A stretch of DNA of 64,000 nt from Rhyzopertha dominica (GCA_025024175.1 QCXZ01000137.1:24242001-24306000); one strand, 5' to 3'; positions 45,681 to 60,128 are shown, numbered from the stretch's first letter. The notes: a model not told the origin generated them from the sequence alone. Numbers and translations: made by a program.

Positions 45681-48600
45681 CCTTATATGTAGTCTACATA
45701 ATGCAAAAACATGTCGTGTGTGAAAAGTTTAACTCCTTCCATGTGTTTTGTGACTTAGATTCATTTCATTTATGCATCGTTGCCAAATATTATAAACCAT
45801 GTATATTGACAAATGAACAGTAGGCTGAAAATTGTTTTTGATCTTTTTTTGTTAATCTTAAAATATTTTACTTTAAGTGTTATATAACATATGCTTCTGG
45901 GTACCTATTGCGTTCCTTAATATTTCAAGTTGCGGTCAGTAGTTACTTCACATTCCAACAGAATAGAACAACAGGGAATAGAAAAAGTTAGCAATTATTG
46001 TACGAATTTTTCTGTAGCAATTAGAATTTATTTCACCGAGCTTACAGCTTTAAAAGCTGAATTGTAGATGTTACTGCGCTTAAAAATGCAAGTGGACCTT
46101 TTATGTTTAAAGCAGACGTACTTTAAATGAAATACTTACAGCTGATTGACGTACAACCAGCATCTAAGTTTGTGGCATAAAGCATTATGATGTAAGTATG
46201 CGTAAAATATCTAAGATTGCGTGAAACATGTTTTATTTGAAGTATGCCTGAACAGTTATTTAAAACAAGTGTTTACAACTTTGGTTTTAAAATGATAGCT
46301 TTGTATATTGTACTACCTAATCACTTTCTATTTGCGTCATAAGTGAAGCACTTTTGCTATAAAAATTGTCAGGTGCTGGGCTTAAAAATTAGAAAATTTC
46401 ACATTTGCGTATGATCTATTGATTTTAAACTATATGCAAATATTACATGAATGTTATTTGAAGTCAAGATCGAATTATTCGGAAACAGTACAAATATGCA
46501 GACAAAACAAACAATTACAGTTCTCAACTCCTCAACAGTCATTAACGTGACAATGTGAGTTTTAAGTAATGCGATTCGTTTTAATTCCAAATAGTGCTAC
46601 GTGACATTGCTCGCGTGTAGTGAGCGCGTTGCATATTGCCAATACTAAAGTGCGGTTCTGGTATCAAACATTATACTGGGCTATATCGGTACATGGCAAT
46701 TTAAGCTGAGTATCTACATATTAATCCCAACTGTTTACGTAAAGCGTCACTTAGTATAGAATATAGTTATAGCACCAATTATATTTAAAATTCAGTAGGT
46801 ACCTGACGCTTTTTAGTCTAATGACATCTAAATGCATACATATGGTAAATTCTTACTGTAGCGTAGATATTTCTGTACATCACCTATAGTCAAATAACAA
46901 TTTTCGGTGTGTCTCAACAAAGCAGGCCACATACTCCAGCAATTTATACCAAAATACCATACTCTACTTATCTTGAAAGGAAAATTTTATTTCATAAAAA
47001 AGCACTCAACATGTCTTTGACCAGCAGTCCTTTCTCATTAATTTCCACAACACTATAGTAAAAAAGAAGGGCATGTATAAAACATTCCTGCAAAGATCGT
47101 CCTCCTCTAGCTACCGCTTTTCGTATGAGAATCAACCAAGACAGTTGTTGTTGAAGTCACACATATGTATATGGGCTGGTATTAACGATTATCCAAATTA
47201 TGAATGTGGACAAATAGAAAATTTTGACTATATGTTCTTATAATGTCCCATACGAAGGTATACTGATAATATTTTGTCGGATAGATCGCTGTCTCTTGAA
47301 AACACTGACAAAAAGTTAATAGTCTGACGTTTCGAAATTTTTTTTTCAAAATTTTGTTTGAACTTGTGTCAGGCAAATTTTGAGGTTCTTCGTCTTTGAC
47401 GTTCAAACTAGTACCTGTCATTATAAATGGTTAAAACACGGATCACGGATTTTGCCACGTTTCCTGTGTATAATAATGTAACAGAGTGTAATTCACGTAA
47501 GCACCACCGTGGGGCTGCAATCTTAAATTTTATTGCCTATTGAACTCTTGTATGTCACACCTTGACAGCTTATACATAAAACATCATGGTTGTTACATAG
47601 CAACCAAATTAAACTGTGTTTGGTGGAAAGTCTCCAGGCCAAGCTTTGTTGACCTATACCACTAGACATGAAATTGGTTTTACGAATGTTTAATACCAAC
47701 ACTGTTATACCGTTCCCTTTTCTTACACATAAATATTAGTCTCTAAATCCTTTCCTATTTGACACAGGCTTTTACTGCAACCTACCAAAGATGTAACGCT
47801 TATATGCTGGATTTTCTGGCCGTCCGTGGATAGTGAGGTCTCAGCTCTTAACCATCGGATCGACTTCGGAGTTTTGCTAGATTGTAGCTTAGGTGCGTGG
47901 CGAAACAAATCTTTTTTAGATAGCGTCACTAGGGTGCTGCCTCTGGGGGCAATATGTGCATTTTTCGTACAAAATTGAATATATTGCTTCATGGATAACG
48001 TTGAACGTGATATTTGATGCTGGTAACATGGGTTTTGTTGATGCGACCAGCATTTTAGCTTACTTACAAACAAGCAGGCCCAGAAGGATGGTGTTTGTGA
48101 TTTTTGTTTGTGATGGCCTTAATAGAAGAAGCTACAAATTGGTTCAAATCAGCTAAGCCTACGAAGAAAGCTTGGTTAACATAATCTGCTCAATTCCTCG
48201 CAGTTTTAAATTTCATTGAACAGATTGCTCAAGCTGTTAATGAACAACAATAAGTATGCGGAAATACATTTGATAGACGAAATGTTAAATTCCATAAGTA
48301 CTACTCTTCAAATGATGAAAAATGAATAGTTTGCTGTTCTCGTAGCCCTTTGTTTTGATTCCGTTAAAAATGACTTTGTTTGATGTCGATATCAAAGCTA
48401 ATCATGTGGGAAAGAAAAGTATTCGACCCCATTTCTCTTGTTAGTCATCATTATGAGTTGCATGAATTGACGATTTGTCTTCTAATGATGATAAAACATA
48501 ATATTGAATAGTTGAGTTTTTTTGGCAGTTTTTAAATAATAATATTAAAACATTTATATACGATCCTCTTTTCAAAATTTTATTTTTGGCAAAGTCAAAG

Positions 48601-48790
48601 GCTAGCATTTCAACCACCAAGCGGCCTTCTGCGGTGGCGTAACATGTGTGACTAAAATAAAATAGTAAAAACATGTACACATATCGTAAAACATAGATAG
48701 GTACAGAANTATGTGGTGTGGGAATTTGTTTATATTATATTTTTGACTTTACTTTGCGATAAGTGGATTATTTAAGAGATTCATATTTAG
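45681..48790. other. Intergenic, no supportable gene
   Basis: AT-rich. The open frame near 47723-48073 (minus) has no recognisable domain. Nothing else found. Confidence 0.5.
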
Positions 48791-49045
48791 CAGATGGTTT
48801 GAATTGCGAAACATGTAAACGGCCTCCAAGGGGTTCAATTGGCGCGTGTTGACGGTATGATGTTCTTGACGTTGGCTGTATTAAATTTGTGGCCCGTTTC
48901 AATATTATATAATTTTTTTCCGTTACTATTGTTTACGTGGCACATATGGCCTTTGAATCTAATACTTGCTTTACGTCTTGTTTGACCTATGTACTTTTTT
49001 GGGCAGAACAGCATTTAGTTTCATAAATTATTTATCCAGGGTGTG
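48790..49045 (-). mobile_element. PLE fragment, GIY-YIG part only
   Basis: Minus strand reads C-P-K-K-Y-I-G-Q-T-R-R-K-A-S-I-R-F-K-G-H, then E-T-G-H-K-F-N-T-A-N-V, with small breaks. This is the endonuclease part of yet another PLE; no reverse transcriptase is found to its right. Could be an old 5'-truncated copy. Confidence 0.65.
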
Positions 49046-52000
49046 CCTAATAATTAACCTAAACCTTTTCAATATTGTTACCCCTGTAACCTTGTGCTGA
49101 GACGTATTTTTAACTCAGTGTAGATTCTAGTTGATTCCACCAAATGTTGAAAAAAACAATAGCGTGTCCCTTCAATGAAATTTATTTGCCAACTCTGTGC
49201 GGTTATCACCAGTTGTACACTAACCTTTCTGCATATAACAAAATAATACAAGATCAGAATAATAATTATAACTAAGGGATTTCCTACCTGCACCAGGCCG
49301 CTAATGTCTTCAAAATCCAAACTAATTTTGATACACCAAATAATACCTAAAAGGCTGCAGAAGGTTGTACTTCTCGCACGGTGGACAACGCGAATCTGGC
49401 CATTTTACAGCAAGAAACACCAAACAAAAACCTCACCCAAAAAAGATAAATAAAAAGAGCGGTTCAGCTCAACCTGTTACAAAATCTGATTTTACCGCCA
49501 GTTATTAACGTGTTATGTTTACAAAACAAACAATGCAAGCAAATGCAAAATATATATAAAAATGAATTAATAATATAGTCACTGTATTGTTTTGCATTCA
49601 CACTTTTTTACGTTAGGTTTACTTTCACTTAGAGTCCATCACAAGTCATGTTCCACATTGAGATGGTTTCTGGCCTTTGTTTTCTGTTATTACCACACAA
49701 GCCACTTACATTTAAAGATGTTTGATAGTGGGTCATACAAAGCTAATCATTATTTATTAACCTCGGTGGTTCATTGGGTCTGCCTCTGGAGCTTCAGGTT
49801 TAAAAGGTGTTGTCTGAGACTCAATTGTGTATTATAATCAAATTTTAACTACAGATTAAAATAACAGGGTTGTTAATTAGGCTATCACTAAAGGTTGTAA
49901 TACATAAAGATATACAATCATAGTACAAGAGTTGTCTAGAGATCCGTAAGGGTGGAATAATTTTTATTGATATATATAATGCAATTTTTGCTTCAATCAG
50001 ATTGTCGATGCTATCAATATTGTTACTGTACGATGCAGATGTAGAACTGGATCCTAACTGTCTAAATAATATCAGTAGGTGATTAAAAATTCAATACCAA
50101 CTGACCAACTGTATAGACAAATGATAAGTTCTAATTTCTTTCTCATAGTTTATTTTTCCAGTTACCGAAAACCGAATGATAAAATGTACTGATCCCAGTT
50201 GGTATGCGATGCTATTTGAATAAATTTCAAATTAGTTGTTTCAAGAAAATACAAACAATCGAATTGACATTTAAACCTTATGTATAGGTAATTAAAAAAC
50301 TTAAATTAATTTTGATGACAAGCAAATCTAGAAGTGTGCATGGTTGTTTTTTGCCTAAGATGATATAATACTCACTGAAAAGGAGCTTAGTGTTTGATCG
50401 ATTTGAACGCATTTAATGAGTACGTTCCGTACTAACCCTACATACTGAACATAATAATGAGCTGCAAAAGGCAAAAGAAGAAAGGCTAAGAAACAAATAT
50501 TCATTTACAGCCTTCCTTCTTCTTTTTATATCCAATAGATTAAGGCTATATACTTTACACAATAGTACACCGACGCTAGTCAGCATAAGATACATACATC
50601 TTATATTCGTTCTGAAAACGATACATTATACGTCAGTGATTAAAGGCAAGTGGTGCTTGTTGAATATTTCAACTGTAATGATACCCGGTTAAAGTGCAAT
50701 ACGCCGTAGATACAATCTTAAAGATATGCAAAATATTCTTACATTTCACTTGTAATTTGTACCTCACCTCATCTACGAAAACAAACAACGGATGAAACTT
50801 GTACCTTAAAATGTTTTTTTCTTAAATCGCTAATCATATAATCCATCTACGAAACTGATTATAAATATGACAAGTCTAAGACGATTGATGAAACATTACA
50901 TAATATTGTAACTTATAACGCGTCTTCTAGAGATAAATCGTTAACTTCTTGAATCAGGAGTGATGAAATTTAGAGGCCAAAGTGTAAAAATAGATCGTTC
51001 TAATTTCTAATCCCTTTTTCAGGTACCCATTAATCTATTTTAAAAATATTATTTGCAATATGTATTCGTCACAACTGTATTAATGAAACACGCGAGTAGA
51101 GCCAAAGATCATCAGGTACATCACTGATGACTATACAAGTATGTTTGGCAGGTACAAGGTTTAAGATGTAATTACACTGCACAGTGAGACACTTAAGCAA
51201 TTGATTTAACATAAATGTTTACCTTACTGGGTGTATAAAAAGTATAAAAACAATTCGATAAAGAAAAACACGGGTGTGTTTTGATTCTTAATTTTGGTTA
51301 ACTTTCACATTTAATTGCTTTTGCTATATGGCATCATTGATACACCTTTCAAACAGAAATTTCCATTTTTTTTAGCTAAAAAAGATGGATTTTTTTTCTA
51401 GTTGTCGCAAGAAAATCTTCAACGCTTAACGCTAAAAATATTTGCTGCGATGAGCTCGTGAAGTATTACATACGTTTTTGAGCCATAATGTCAGCAATTG
51501 CTTTTCAATTGGTAATCTAAATTTTCCTTTTGAGGATTTCCATGACGCACAATTTTCATAAAGGTGTGACTTTGAAGCGGAACGTTTACGATCCGATTAC
51601 AACGTTTTAAATAGTAAGATCATATATTTATCAAGAATGCACTGCACAAATAAACGATTTTCATATATTATTTCCTTAACCATTTCAAGATGGTCCGTCG
51701 TTTGGGTGAAAGAGGGAGAATAGAAATTTTGATGCCGATCGGATACTGAGATAGAGTTCACACAGGTAGAAGTTTGCTGCTTATTTAGTAACGCGTATAT
51801 TAATAGAGAACCAATGACACAGTCAACTACTGCTAACAAGATCAAGCTAAAATTTTTGGAGGTTCACCAAGCAACAGATCGCCGTAGAATTGGTCGTCCA
51901 CTAAGAATATTACATTTTTAGATTTATTTCGATGGCAGAGTAAACCGACAAAGCTGTTAATATTAGTCTCCTAGCAATTCATCCTTTGCTGATTTTCTGG

Positions 52001-52838
52001 TCATATGCCATAAGTAACTTTGTAAATTAATTTAAAAAAACCTTAATAAAAACAACGTGTTCGAGGAGTTCTGGGCTAACCAGCTTTTTTTTATTTAAAC
52101 GGTGTACCTTTGATATTTTATGTATAAAGATTGTATAATTTTTATAATTCAGTAAATATAGAAGTTGTACTATATAGATGACGAAATAAAGCTACTTATA
52201 TTCTAGGAACTGTTAATAATTTCTTGGTAGACAGGTTAAAAAATCATTATCTTCATTTTCTGCACGCATTATCGTCACAATAGCTCCTTTCCGGTCAAAA
52301 ATAATCTAATTCAATTTTCTCTATAACAATAGTTGTAAATTGTTATATGGTTACATCACTTCAAGGGTTGCAAGATAGGCGTAAAGGGAAAGGTTGATTA
52401 AAATTTTTGTTTGCATTTAATAACATTAGCTTAATTAAGACAGGGTATTCCTGCTATGTGTTACATTACGAATATCTAAGGTGATTAAAACATAACAAAA
52501 ATTATTGGATGCAAGATCAATTCAAAGCGACTTTTTAGGAGCGCAATACATGGTTCCTAAAGGATTTTAAAAGCAATTGAATAACGCGAAAATGGAGTAT
52601 GAGACATCCTTTACAAATCTCCATAGCGAGAATAACAACGCCAAGCATAATCTTTTTTCGAATGCAATTTAATTCTCTTGATGTATTTTCTATTTTATGC
52701 GTTTTAGGAGTAATGTACCTACTTCTGGAATATTCTCCGTTAGGTATACCAAAATCTCAGCAGTTGAAGATATTCAACTTCAGTTGGTTTTTTTTGTAAT
52801 GATCTGCAAGGGAGTATAGTTTAACGCATCCTTTTACT
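49046..52838. other. Intergenic, no supportable gene
   Basis: AT-rich on both strands, without recognised genes or repeats. Confidence 0.45.
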
Positions 52839-53116
52839 CAGTGGCGTGTCTAGACTTTGACTGGGGGGAAAGAGGCACTTACATGCTACATGCCTACGGA
52901 GCGGGCGGGGGAGAGACAACAGCAATTTAGTGAAACACAAACTCGAACATCTTTTTATCGATTTTTGATGTTTAATATTTTAGTTATTCGTTCTGAAATT
53001 AAAATACTTAGACAAAAATTCTCATTTTGATCAGTCCTCTTTTCATGAATCTTGTCATGGGTCTTGAGGGGGTTCTAACCAGAACCCCCACCCCACCCCG
53101 CCCTATGGCGCCACTG
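52839..53116. mobile_element. Candidate MITE with CAGTGGCG ends
   Basis: 278 bp bounded by CAGTGGCG and CGCCACTG, with an interior G-run (GGAGCGGGCGGGGGAGAG) and C-run (AACCCCCACCCCACCCCGCC) that can pair. No duplication was found directly at the ends, so limits and superfamily (hAT-like?) are uncertain. Confidence 0.45.
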
Positions 53117-55578
53117 CATCCATAATCTTTTGTTATTAGATTTTATCATTTAAGCAAACCGATTTGACTACGTGGCGTTTTATAAGAACCTGCGTCATGG
53201 AAGCTTATATTATCTACCTCTACCTAACACCTTATCGTTAAAGTACGTAGGTGTAGCTAGTTCATTTGCACTGAAAACAATTTGAACGATTTAAAGAAAT
53301 TTTGTGTTGTCATCATATTTTCTGGGTGATTTGATAAACAACTAACGGGGGTACATTCATTCTGTTTTAGATGACCTGAAAAAAAACAGTAACCTTCAGG
53401 TAAATTAATATACAAGATAAGGTTTAAGTATTTCATATAATCATTTCGGAATATGCATTTATGGAATTTCTGCTTAAAATAATTGATGATATTTGTGGTA
53501 AAATATTGTCACTGCACTATTGTATTTGTACATGTCTACGTAAAAAAGTACAAATTCAGAGTTAAAATTTCTTCTAAGGTCATGATATTTCTAGCATATG
53601 AATATATGGATTTAAATTAATATTTTAATTTATTCCTTTTGCACTTTTCTCAACTCAATTAAAAACAGTCATCTAGTGTCACTTCGTATTCTACTAAATT
53701 TGCTCTAAAACCAGTTTGTGTAAAATTTAATTTAAGGGTTTCCAACGTAATACTGGTGCTTTCTGAAGGTGATCTAATTTTTGTCCATAAAACCTCTGAA
53801 GTATCCGCTTTGACACTGTCAAAACTTCACTTTTAGTTGAAATTGACATTTTCAACATAATGCACAAACACGTAAAAGATCTAGTTTATTGACAATATGT
53901 GGTGTGTTCTCAATTTCTGTGTCACAAAACTAAAGTAATTTACATATTTTTCTTATTCGAAACATTTCCTTTTAAAGAACCGATGAAATTTTTTATATGG
54001 ACTTAACAAAAGCAGTCAAGAAACGTTTCGAGACCAGATGAACGTGCTCCTAAAGTCTTGGTCGCCTCATCAATAGCTCTGCACCGCATTTTGTAAAACA
54101 GTAAAAGTTACATCACTCAATTTAATCAGTATACTGGGTGTCAATTACAATACAATAATGCAAAATAATCATTAGTAACTAGAATCAAAGGACACGGGGT
54201 GTTTAACTCTGTTTAGTAAAGCATTCGTTGATTAGTAGCAGGAATAAACTAATGGTTTGTAGATGAATACAATGAAGTATGTTTAACAAACCTGTGAATA
54301 AACAAATTCTGAACATTCATTAAAAACAGCTTATTTTGAGAACAATAGGTACGCGTTGTTCTAAAAATTTCAATAATAGGTGACTGTTTACCGACCTGTA
54401 ATTTCTAGTTGTTATTAGCATACATGTACTGTTGTTTTATAGCTATTATGCTCTAATGAAAACACCATTCTCATTTCACAGGTACCTATTGTAAAATTGT
54501 AATGTAACATACCCAGACCTGTATGTATTTAAATTAAAATGTGATCATCGAATACTTACCAACGTGTTATTTTTAATTCATTCTATCTTCATTTCTATCT
54601 CTTCTATCACTCACGTAAATAATTAGATTTGATGCAATCGTAAAAAAATAGTATGAAACGATTTGGATACACCCGATTTTATAAAAATCAAAATTAAACG
54701 AGTTCTATTAATTAACAATTAATGAATTGCATACCCGTCTATAATCAGCAGGTCCTGAGGTCTCATGTAAAATGTAATAATTAATCCAGTAATATGTACC
54801 TAGTTCAATTGTGTGTTGCAAAAATCTTGGCCTTCCTACACACAGAGAAAATCTTCACACCATACAGGTATAAACGGTTGCTGCGAGGATACAGCTAATT
54901 TACACATTACGAGACACATCAACTAAGAAAATGACAAAAACAGTTTGTTAAACAATAATGCATAACATGAAGTGTTCCTTGTAAGGCTCAAAATTTTTAA
55001 TTAATTTATTAACAGAAACAATTTCGCTTAAACAATCGGGCTGATTTAGTGAAAATCATTCTAGTTTTAAATCCACATACATAATTTGATTGAGCACAGA
55101 AAATAAAAACAAAATTAAAATTTAAAGTGTTCTAGTCTTTGAACAGTGCGTGTACCCCAAACAGACTGAAACTGAAATGCAACCGTTTTACATGCACTTA
55201 AGAAGCTGCCTATTGGAACTCATCCTAAAACCATTTTAAAATGTAACAACAAGCGTTTCGAAGTAATATGATTATAAAATACTTGGGTACTCCAGTTTAC
55301 AAATGAACATACACGAACTGCTTTAAACTAAGCGCATTTCAACCTAAATATGGATTATTATGTTTTGCTAATTATGAAATCGTACAAAGAAAACTAAAAT
55401 TATAATAACTTTCGTCGAGCTTAAATGATACATATATTAGTATAGCTGATATAATAATATAATAATTGATGCAATATCTGTAGTTCTTCATTTGGCGCGG
55501 GGTACAGTTTAGAAATTTTAAGTCCAAAGGTGCATCTAGATGATATGCTTTGTACGGCCAATTCCTCATAAAATTAGG
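53117..55578. other. Intergenic, no supportable gene
   Basis: AT-rich; nothing readable on either strand. Confidence 0.45.
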
Positions 55579-57695
55579 GAAATAATAATAATAACGTCTT
55601 TATTTAAGGCATAGTCTGGCACAATTGCCATTCAATTTACCCCAAAGTACAAAAAAAGAAAAAGTATGAAAATGGATACTATTAAAGTAACAAAAAAAGA
55701 AACAATGCTTATGTATACATGCACGTAATAAACTAAATTACGATGTATTAGATGCTTTTAACAGAAAGTTCCTTAAACGTATTTTAAAACAACCCTGATT
55801 ATAGTTTTTTTTTTGACGGGAGTCATCTAAAGAATTAAACAGCTTGACAGCATTAAACGAAAAAAAGCGCTGAAACAAAGCCTTCCTACGCTTAGGAATT
55901 GTTAAGGACATAGGCTTTCGTATATCTAAATTATGAACTGCATTACGTGGAATTAACTTATTATGTAGATATCCAGNCAGAAGTGCTGAGTACTCTTATT
56001 ATGAACAAAACAAATTGATACTTCAACAAGTCTTACAATTTAAGCCATGATAACTGTATAAAAAAACTAGATATGAGATCATACTTTCTTAAGTTGTTAA
56101 TAAATCTGCAGCAAGTGTTCTGAATTTTCTGAAGCCTACCACAGTTAAGAACATCAAGACAAGGAAAGTAAATTACATCACGATATGAGACTTTAGACAT
56201 AATTAAACTCTCAAACAACATTTTCTCATTGCATCATGATTTAAGGCTCTTTTGTTTGCATATACCACTTTCGGCTTAAAGAAACATTGCTTGCTTACCT
56301 CAGAAACTTGTTCAGTAAACCTTAAATTTTCATCAACAGCTAAGTTGTTTTACCACTTACAATTAATGACAGATTTGACTTCAAAAAAATCTTTATACTT
56401 TTTCCGACAAACAAGTAGCAGTTTAGATTTATCTGGATTTCAGACTAAGCTATGATCATCTACATATTTACTGATGAGTGCAAGATCTTCATTAATATTA
56501 TTCATAGCTGTTTTGTGAGTAGGTACTCCGTACCTTTGAGTGTGTGACAATGTGAGCAGTATATAGTACAAAAACCGCTGCAAATTGAATCAATACTTCC
56601 ACATCCAATTGTCAAAATGACATTTACGTTTTTATTTCTTATACTATACGATTAGTAATCAGGTTTTGAGCACTTTTTTCTCTGCACATTTTTTCTATGA
56701 CAAACAGTCCTCGTGATATTAGCAAAAATATATAAATTTTAAAATCGGTTTTTCCAAATAACTCAAAAATTATTAACTTACCAAAAAAAAACAAGAGTGC
56801 TTTCTGATCAGAAATTTGATTTTTTATTTAATACCAAAAATTAAAAAAAATAGGTTTTTTTACAAATATTTCGAAAATGTCAAAACTTTGGATAAATTTT
56901 GTAAGACACTTTTTGTGAGAAATTTTATTTCCTATCTTATGGTATTTTCATTTTTTTGAATATATTAAATATATTCGGAGATATTTAGGAAAACCCGTTT
57001 TCTTTAAGAGACGCTTTTTGATAATATCTTCTAAACAGTATGCTGCACCGAAAATTTTTAAAAACTAATCATACTCGCAGTTATACTACTAATCACATAC
57101 TAAAACGAAAAAAAAATAAAAAGATAAAAAATTGCAAAAAGGGTAGTTACCCCTTAATTTCCACCTTCCCGATATCATACTTACCTTACAAACAATAGGT
57201 CGCTTTGGGTAGTTGACATTTATACGCTTGCCAAATTTCAAGTTCATATATCAAGTCTTTCGAAAGTTATCGTGTTCACAAACAATACCGTAGACACACA
57301 GACAAGAAATTTTATTGCTTAAATCTTGTTTTTTTGCGTTTTCGACCATTTTAAAGCGAATGAGCAAATAAAAAATTTTGAAAATTTTTTCGCGATACAA
57401 TGCTTTCCATCCCTTGGATGTGGAGGTAATAACAGTGGTCCAAGTACGGAACCCTGTGGCATACCAGACTGTATTAATTTTGGTGTCGAAAGCTGATTAT
57501 TTAGATGTAAGTGTTGACATCTGCAGTCTAAATAGCTTTCAATGAACCTGCAGGCAAGATTATTAAATCAGAAATATTTACATTTTGCTATTAACAGTTT
57601 GTGGTTAATGGTATCAAACACTTTTCTAAAATCCAAAAACACTGCTATGGTAGCAAGTCCCTCGTCCAATGCTCTGAGAAAGGTAAATTATTTTC
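55579..57695 (-). mobile_element. LINE (jockey/CR1-like), 5'-truncated and interrupted
   Basis: Minus strand: A-V-F-L-D-F-R-K-V-F-D-T-I-N-H-K-L-L (57640-57590), a fingers segment, then G-M-P-Q-G-S-V-L-G-P-L-L (about 57475-57440); after the repeat at 56570-57430, F-V-L-Y-T-A-H-I, N-P-D-K-S-K-L-L-L-V (about 56430) and the C-terminal L-Q-K-I-Q-N-T-C-C-R-F-I (56150-56100). The canonical A-D-D box was not found and stops occur, so it is dead. The 3' end (55579-55610) has AATAAA-like and (TTA)n tail sequence. Confidence 0.82.
56570..57430 (+). repeat. 0.87 kb repeat, copy 2, inserted in the LINE
   Basis: Matches 30324-31205 over its length. It interrupts the LINE reverse transcriptase within one conserved motif; the LINE reading resumes in the same frame on the other side. 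No clear target duplication could be set. Confidence 0.85.
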
Positions 57696-59226
57696 TGTTT
57701 TTTTAAAAGTTATGGCTATGGCTATTTTCAGTAAGTGAGCTGACCTAACTACTTTCTATACTATACCCTTCACAATTGATCTATGTGTGTNGATTGCGCA
57801 TGAGGTGTTAACGAGGTACTATTATCCCGAAAGATATTTTATGATTTTCATGTGCATGCAGTTCAAGTGACACCAAGAAGCTTGTTGTTAGCATGCATTC
57901 AATTTCCTACCAAAAACAAAATTTCGCATTGTATTTCGTCGTTCACTATTAATGCAACAGTAACTGTATTTTAAAAACGACATACATATAAGTATAAAAG
58001 AATGTACTACATTTACATCACGACGATATTTATGTAGTTTTGTTTTGCTTAAAAGGACGGAAATATAAATAAAAAATAGCACTTGAATCACGGGGTAGCT
58101 AACTAGGTATAGTTAGCTGAAGCTATAACGACTGCGTTGCATTTTTCACGTACGTGTTAAATATTCGCTGCAAGCAGGTAGTTTACATTCAATTTGGCCC
58201 TAAAACATACTGACATAAACCGTTACATTCTAGCGAAGCCATTTAAATTCCAGACATTCTCGATTAGTGTAATTACGCCAGGTTGAATAGCGAACGAAGC
58301 ACTTTGCTATTAAGTAGCAGATTAGCTGATCAAACAGCAAAGACACATTTTAATTTAAACTTATTCTTTGTAAATGCATACGGTAGTTTCTTACCTATAC
58401 ACATTCAACTTTTTATCAAGCTTCAAATAACGTTACGCTGCCCCATTCGTGTCGTTTAATAAACTTTGTGTGATATTGCGATAATAAAGTGTCGAAATGT
58501 GTTGCTTTCGTGCTTCAAGAACGTGAAATTGCAGCCGCAGAAATAATTTCATTACTTTCAAATATCAAACACGTCGCAAGGAAAAAACAAAGTAATGTGG
58601 ACATTTCATCTGTGTTAAAATTTCAAAATTCGGTACAAGATTTTTGTCTACTCATTAAGAACAAAATATAAATTATGTAATGATAATATGGCAAGTTGAA
58701 AAAAAATTATCTTTTTACCCATCTCATGTCTGCAAGTTGGATAATCAATAGGCGTGGCAACAAAATATAGGTACCTAAACAAACGTATCAACTATTAGAT
58801 TAAACAGACATGAACGAATTAAGTAAATAGTTTGGTCTGGAATATGAACTAGAACTAGAACTAGAACAATACACTGGCCTTGGAATTAGCATTAAATGCA
58901 GCAGCAATAATTGAATGTGCGACTACAATTCTTATTTAAACATACATATGCATGAAATTATGCAAGTAGTTTAAAACTGCGATGAAATATTTGCATTTGC
59001 GCTAAAATTGTGACTTTAGATTTAGGAAATCCTTTTTTACCATTACTGTCATTATTACTGTTTTGTCGGGAAAACTGTATATTGCGATTATTAATCAGTT
59101 TTTTTTGAAGATTTGGCAGTGAGTTTTGATTCTTTAAGATAGTATACATGGTATACTAGTGCAAGAATAAAAATTACAGCAGAGTAACGTGCATAGATAG
59201 TACGAATGTACAATATAGTAGCTTTG
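57696..59226. other. Intergenic with one coding-like short frame
   Basis: At 58489-58671 (+) about 60 open codons (S-K-C-V-A-F-V-L-Q-E-R-E-I-A-A-A-E-I-I-S at the start) end in TAA. Composition looks protein-like but there is no in-frame ATG start and no family match. Could be an upstream exon of the gene at 63 kb or chance. Confidence 0.25.
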
Positions 59227-59234
59227 ACTGTCAC

Positions 59235-60128
59235 CAGAGCTGGGAATTTTTTTTTAATGTATCTAAGTTACTTTGCATAGTTACTTAATAGAAAGTAACT
59301 TTAGTTACTTAGATAATTAGATACTTATTTACCAATGTAGTTACAAGTAAGTAACTTATTTTCGGAGGAAGTAAAATAAAAGTTAGGTAATACATATAAG
59401 GTTTAAAGGTTGAATAAATGATTAGTACATAAATGAACGATCCATAAGTTGCAATTTGAATAGGTAGATATGAACTTACAAAACACTGATTTATTTATAT
59501 GTAACTGTAATTAAAATGTAAGTTAAAAAAACTTACAATAAACTCCATATGTATACAAATACAACAACGTATAAATAAATATACAATTCTAACAACTTTA
59601 ATAAAAATTGTTGATGTACTAATCAAAAATTAAAATATGACCTTGGTCCGTTGTTTCTCTGTTAGGTAGGGCAAGGTTGAGTATACTGTACCAACTCCTA
59701 AACTGGACCAGTCCAATATTCCAAAAACTACAATTCGTACATGCTTGAGAGCCCAAAATGTCCTAAGTGATTCAATATAGGCATAGACAACCTTCCCTTA
59801 CATTTTTATTGATACTTTTGTTTAGCTTGTTTATTCACTGCACCGTTAGCCCTCATCAACACCAACCTTTCAAAATTGACATCTGCCGAAACGTGCCTTC
59901 AAGGTACGTTTGTTTGTTCATGTCTGCGCAGGCGTATTAGATCAAAAGAGTAAGTTACCCCGAAGCAACTAAGTTACTTCAGAGTAAATAAATTACGACT
60001 GTAAATAAGTTACTGAAAAGTAACTTAGTTATGTTACAACAAAACTGTTACAGTTAAAGTTACATTTTTAACAAGGAACTACGTTATTAGTTATTAGTAC
60101 CTTAGTTACAAGTTCTTTCCCAGCTCTG
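59235..60128. mobile_element. Non-autonomous hAT element, 8-bp TSD
   Basis: 894 bp with terminal inverted CAGAGCTGGGAA / TTCCCAGCTCTG, flanked by ACTGTCAC at 59227-59234 and 60129-60136. Near both ends it is rich in AAGTAACT/AGTTACTT words, forming subterminal inverted repeats. No transposase frame; it would need an autonomous hAT transposase in trans. Confidence 0.9.

Noticed and set aside
58489..58671. Separate small gene of 60 codons
   Set aside because: Starts at GTG with no in-frame ATG and no clear acceptor; mentioned only within the intergenic entry.
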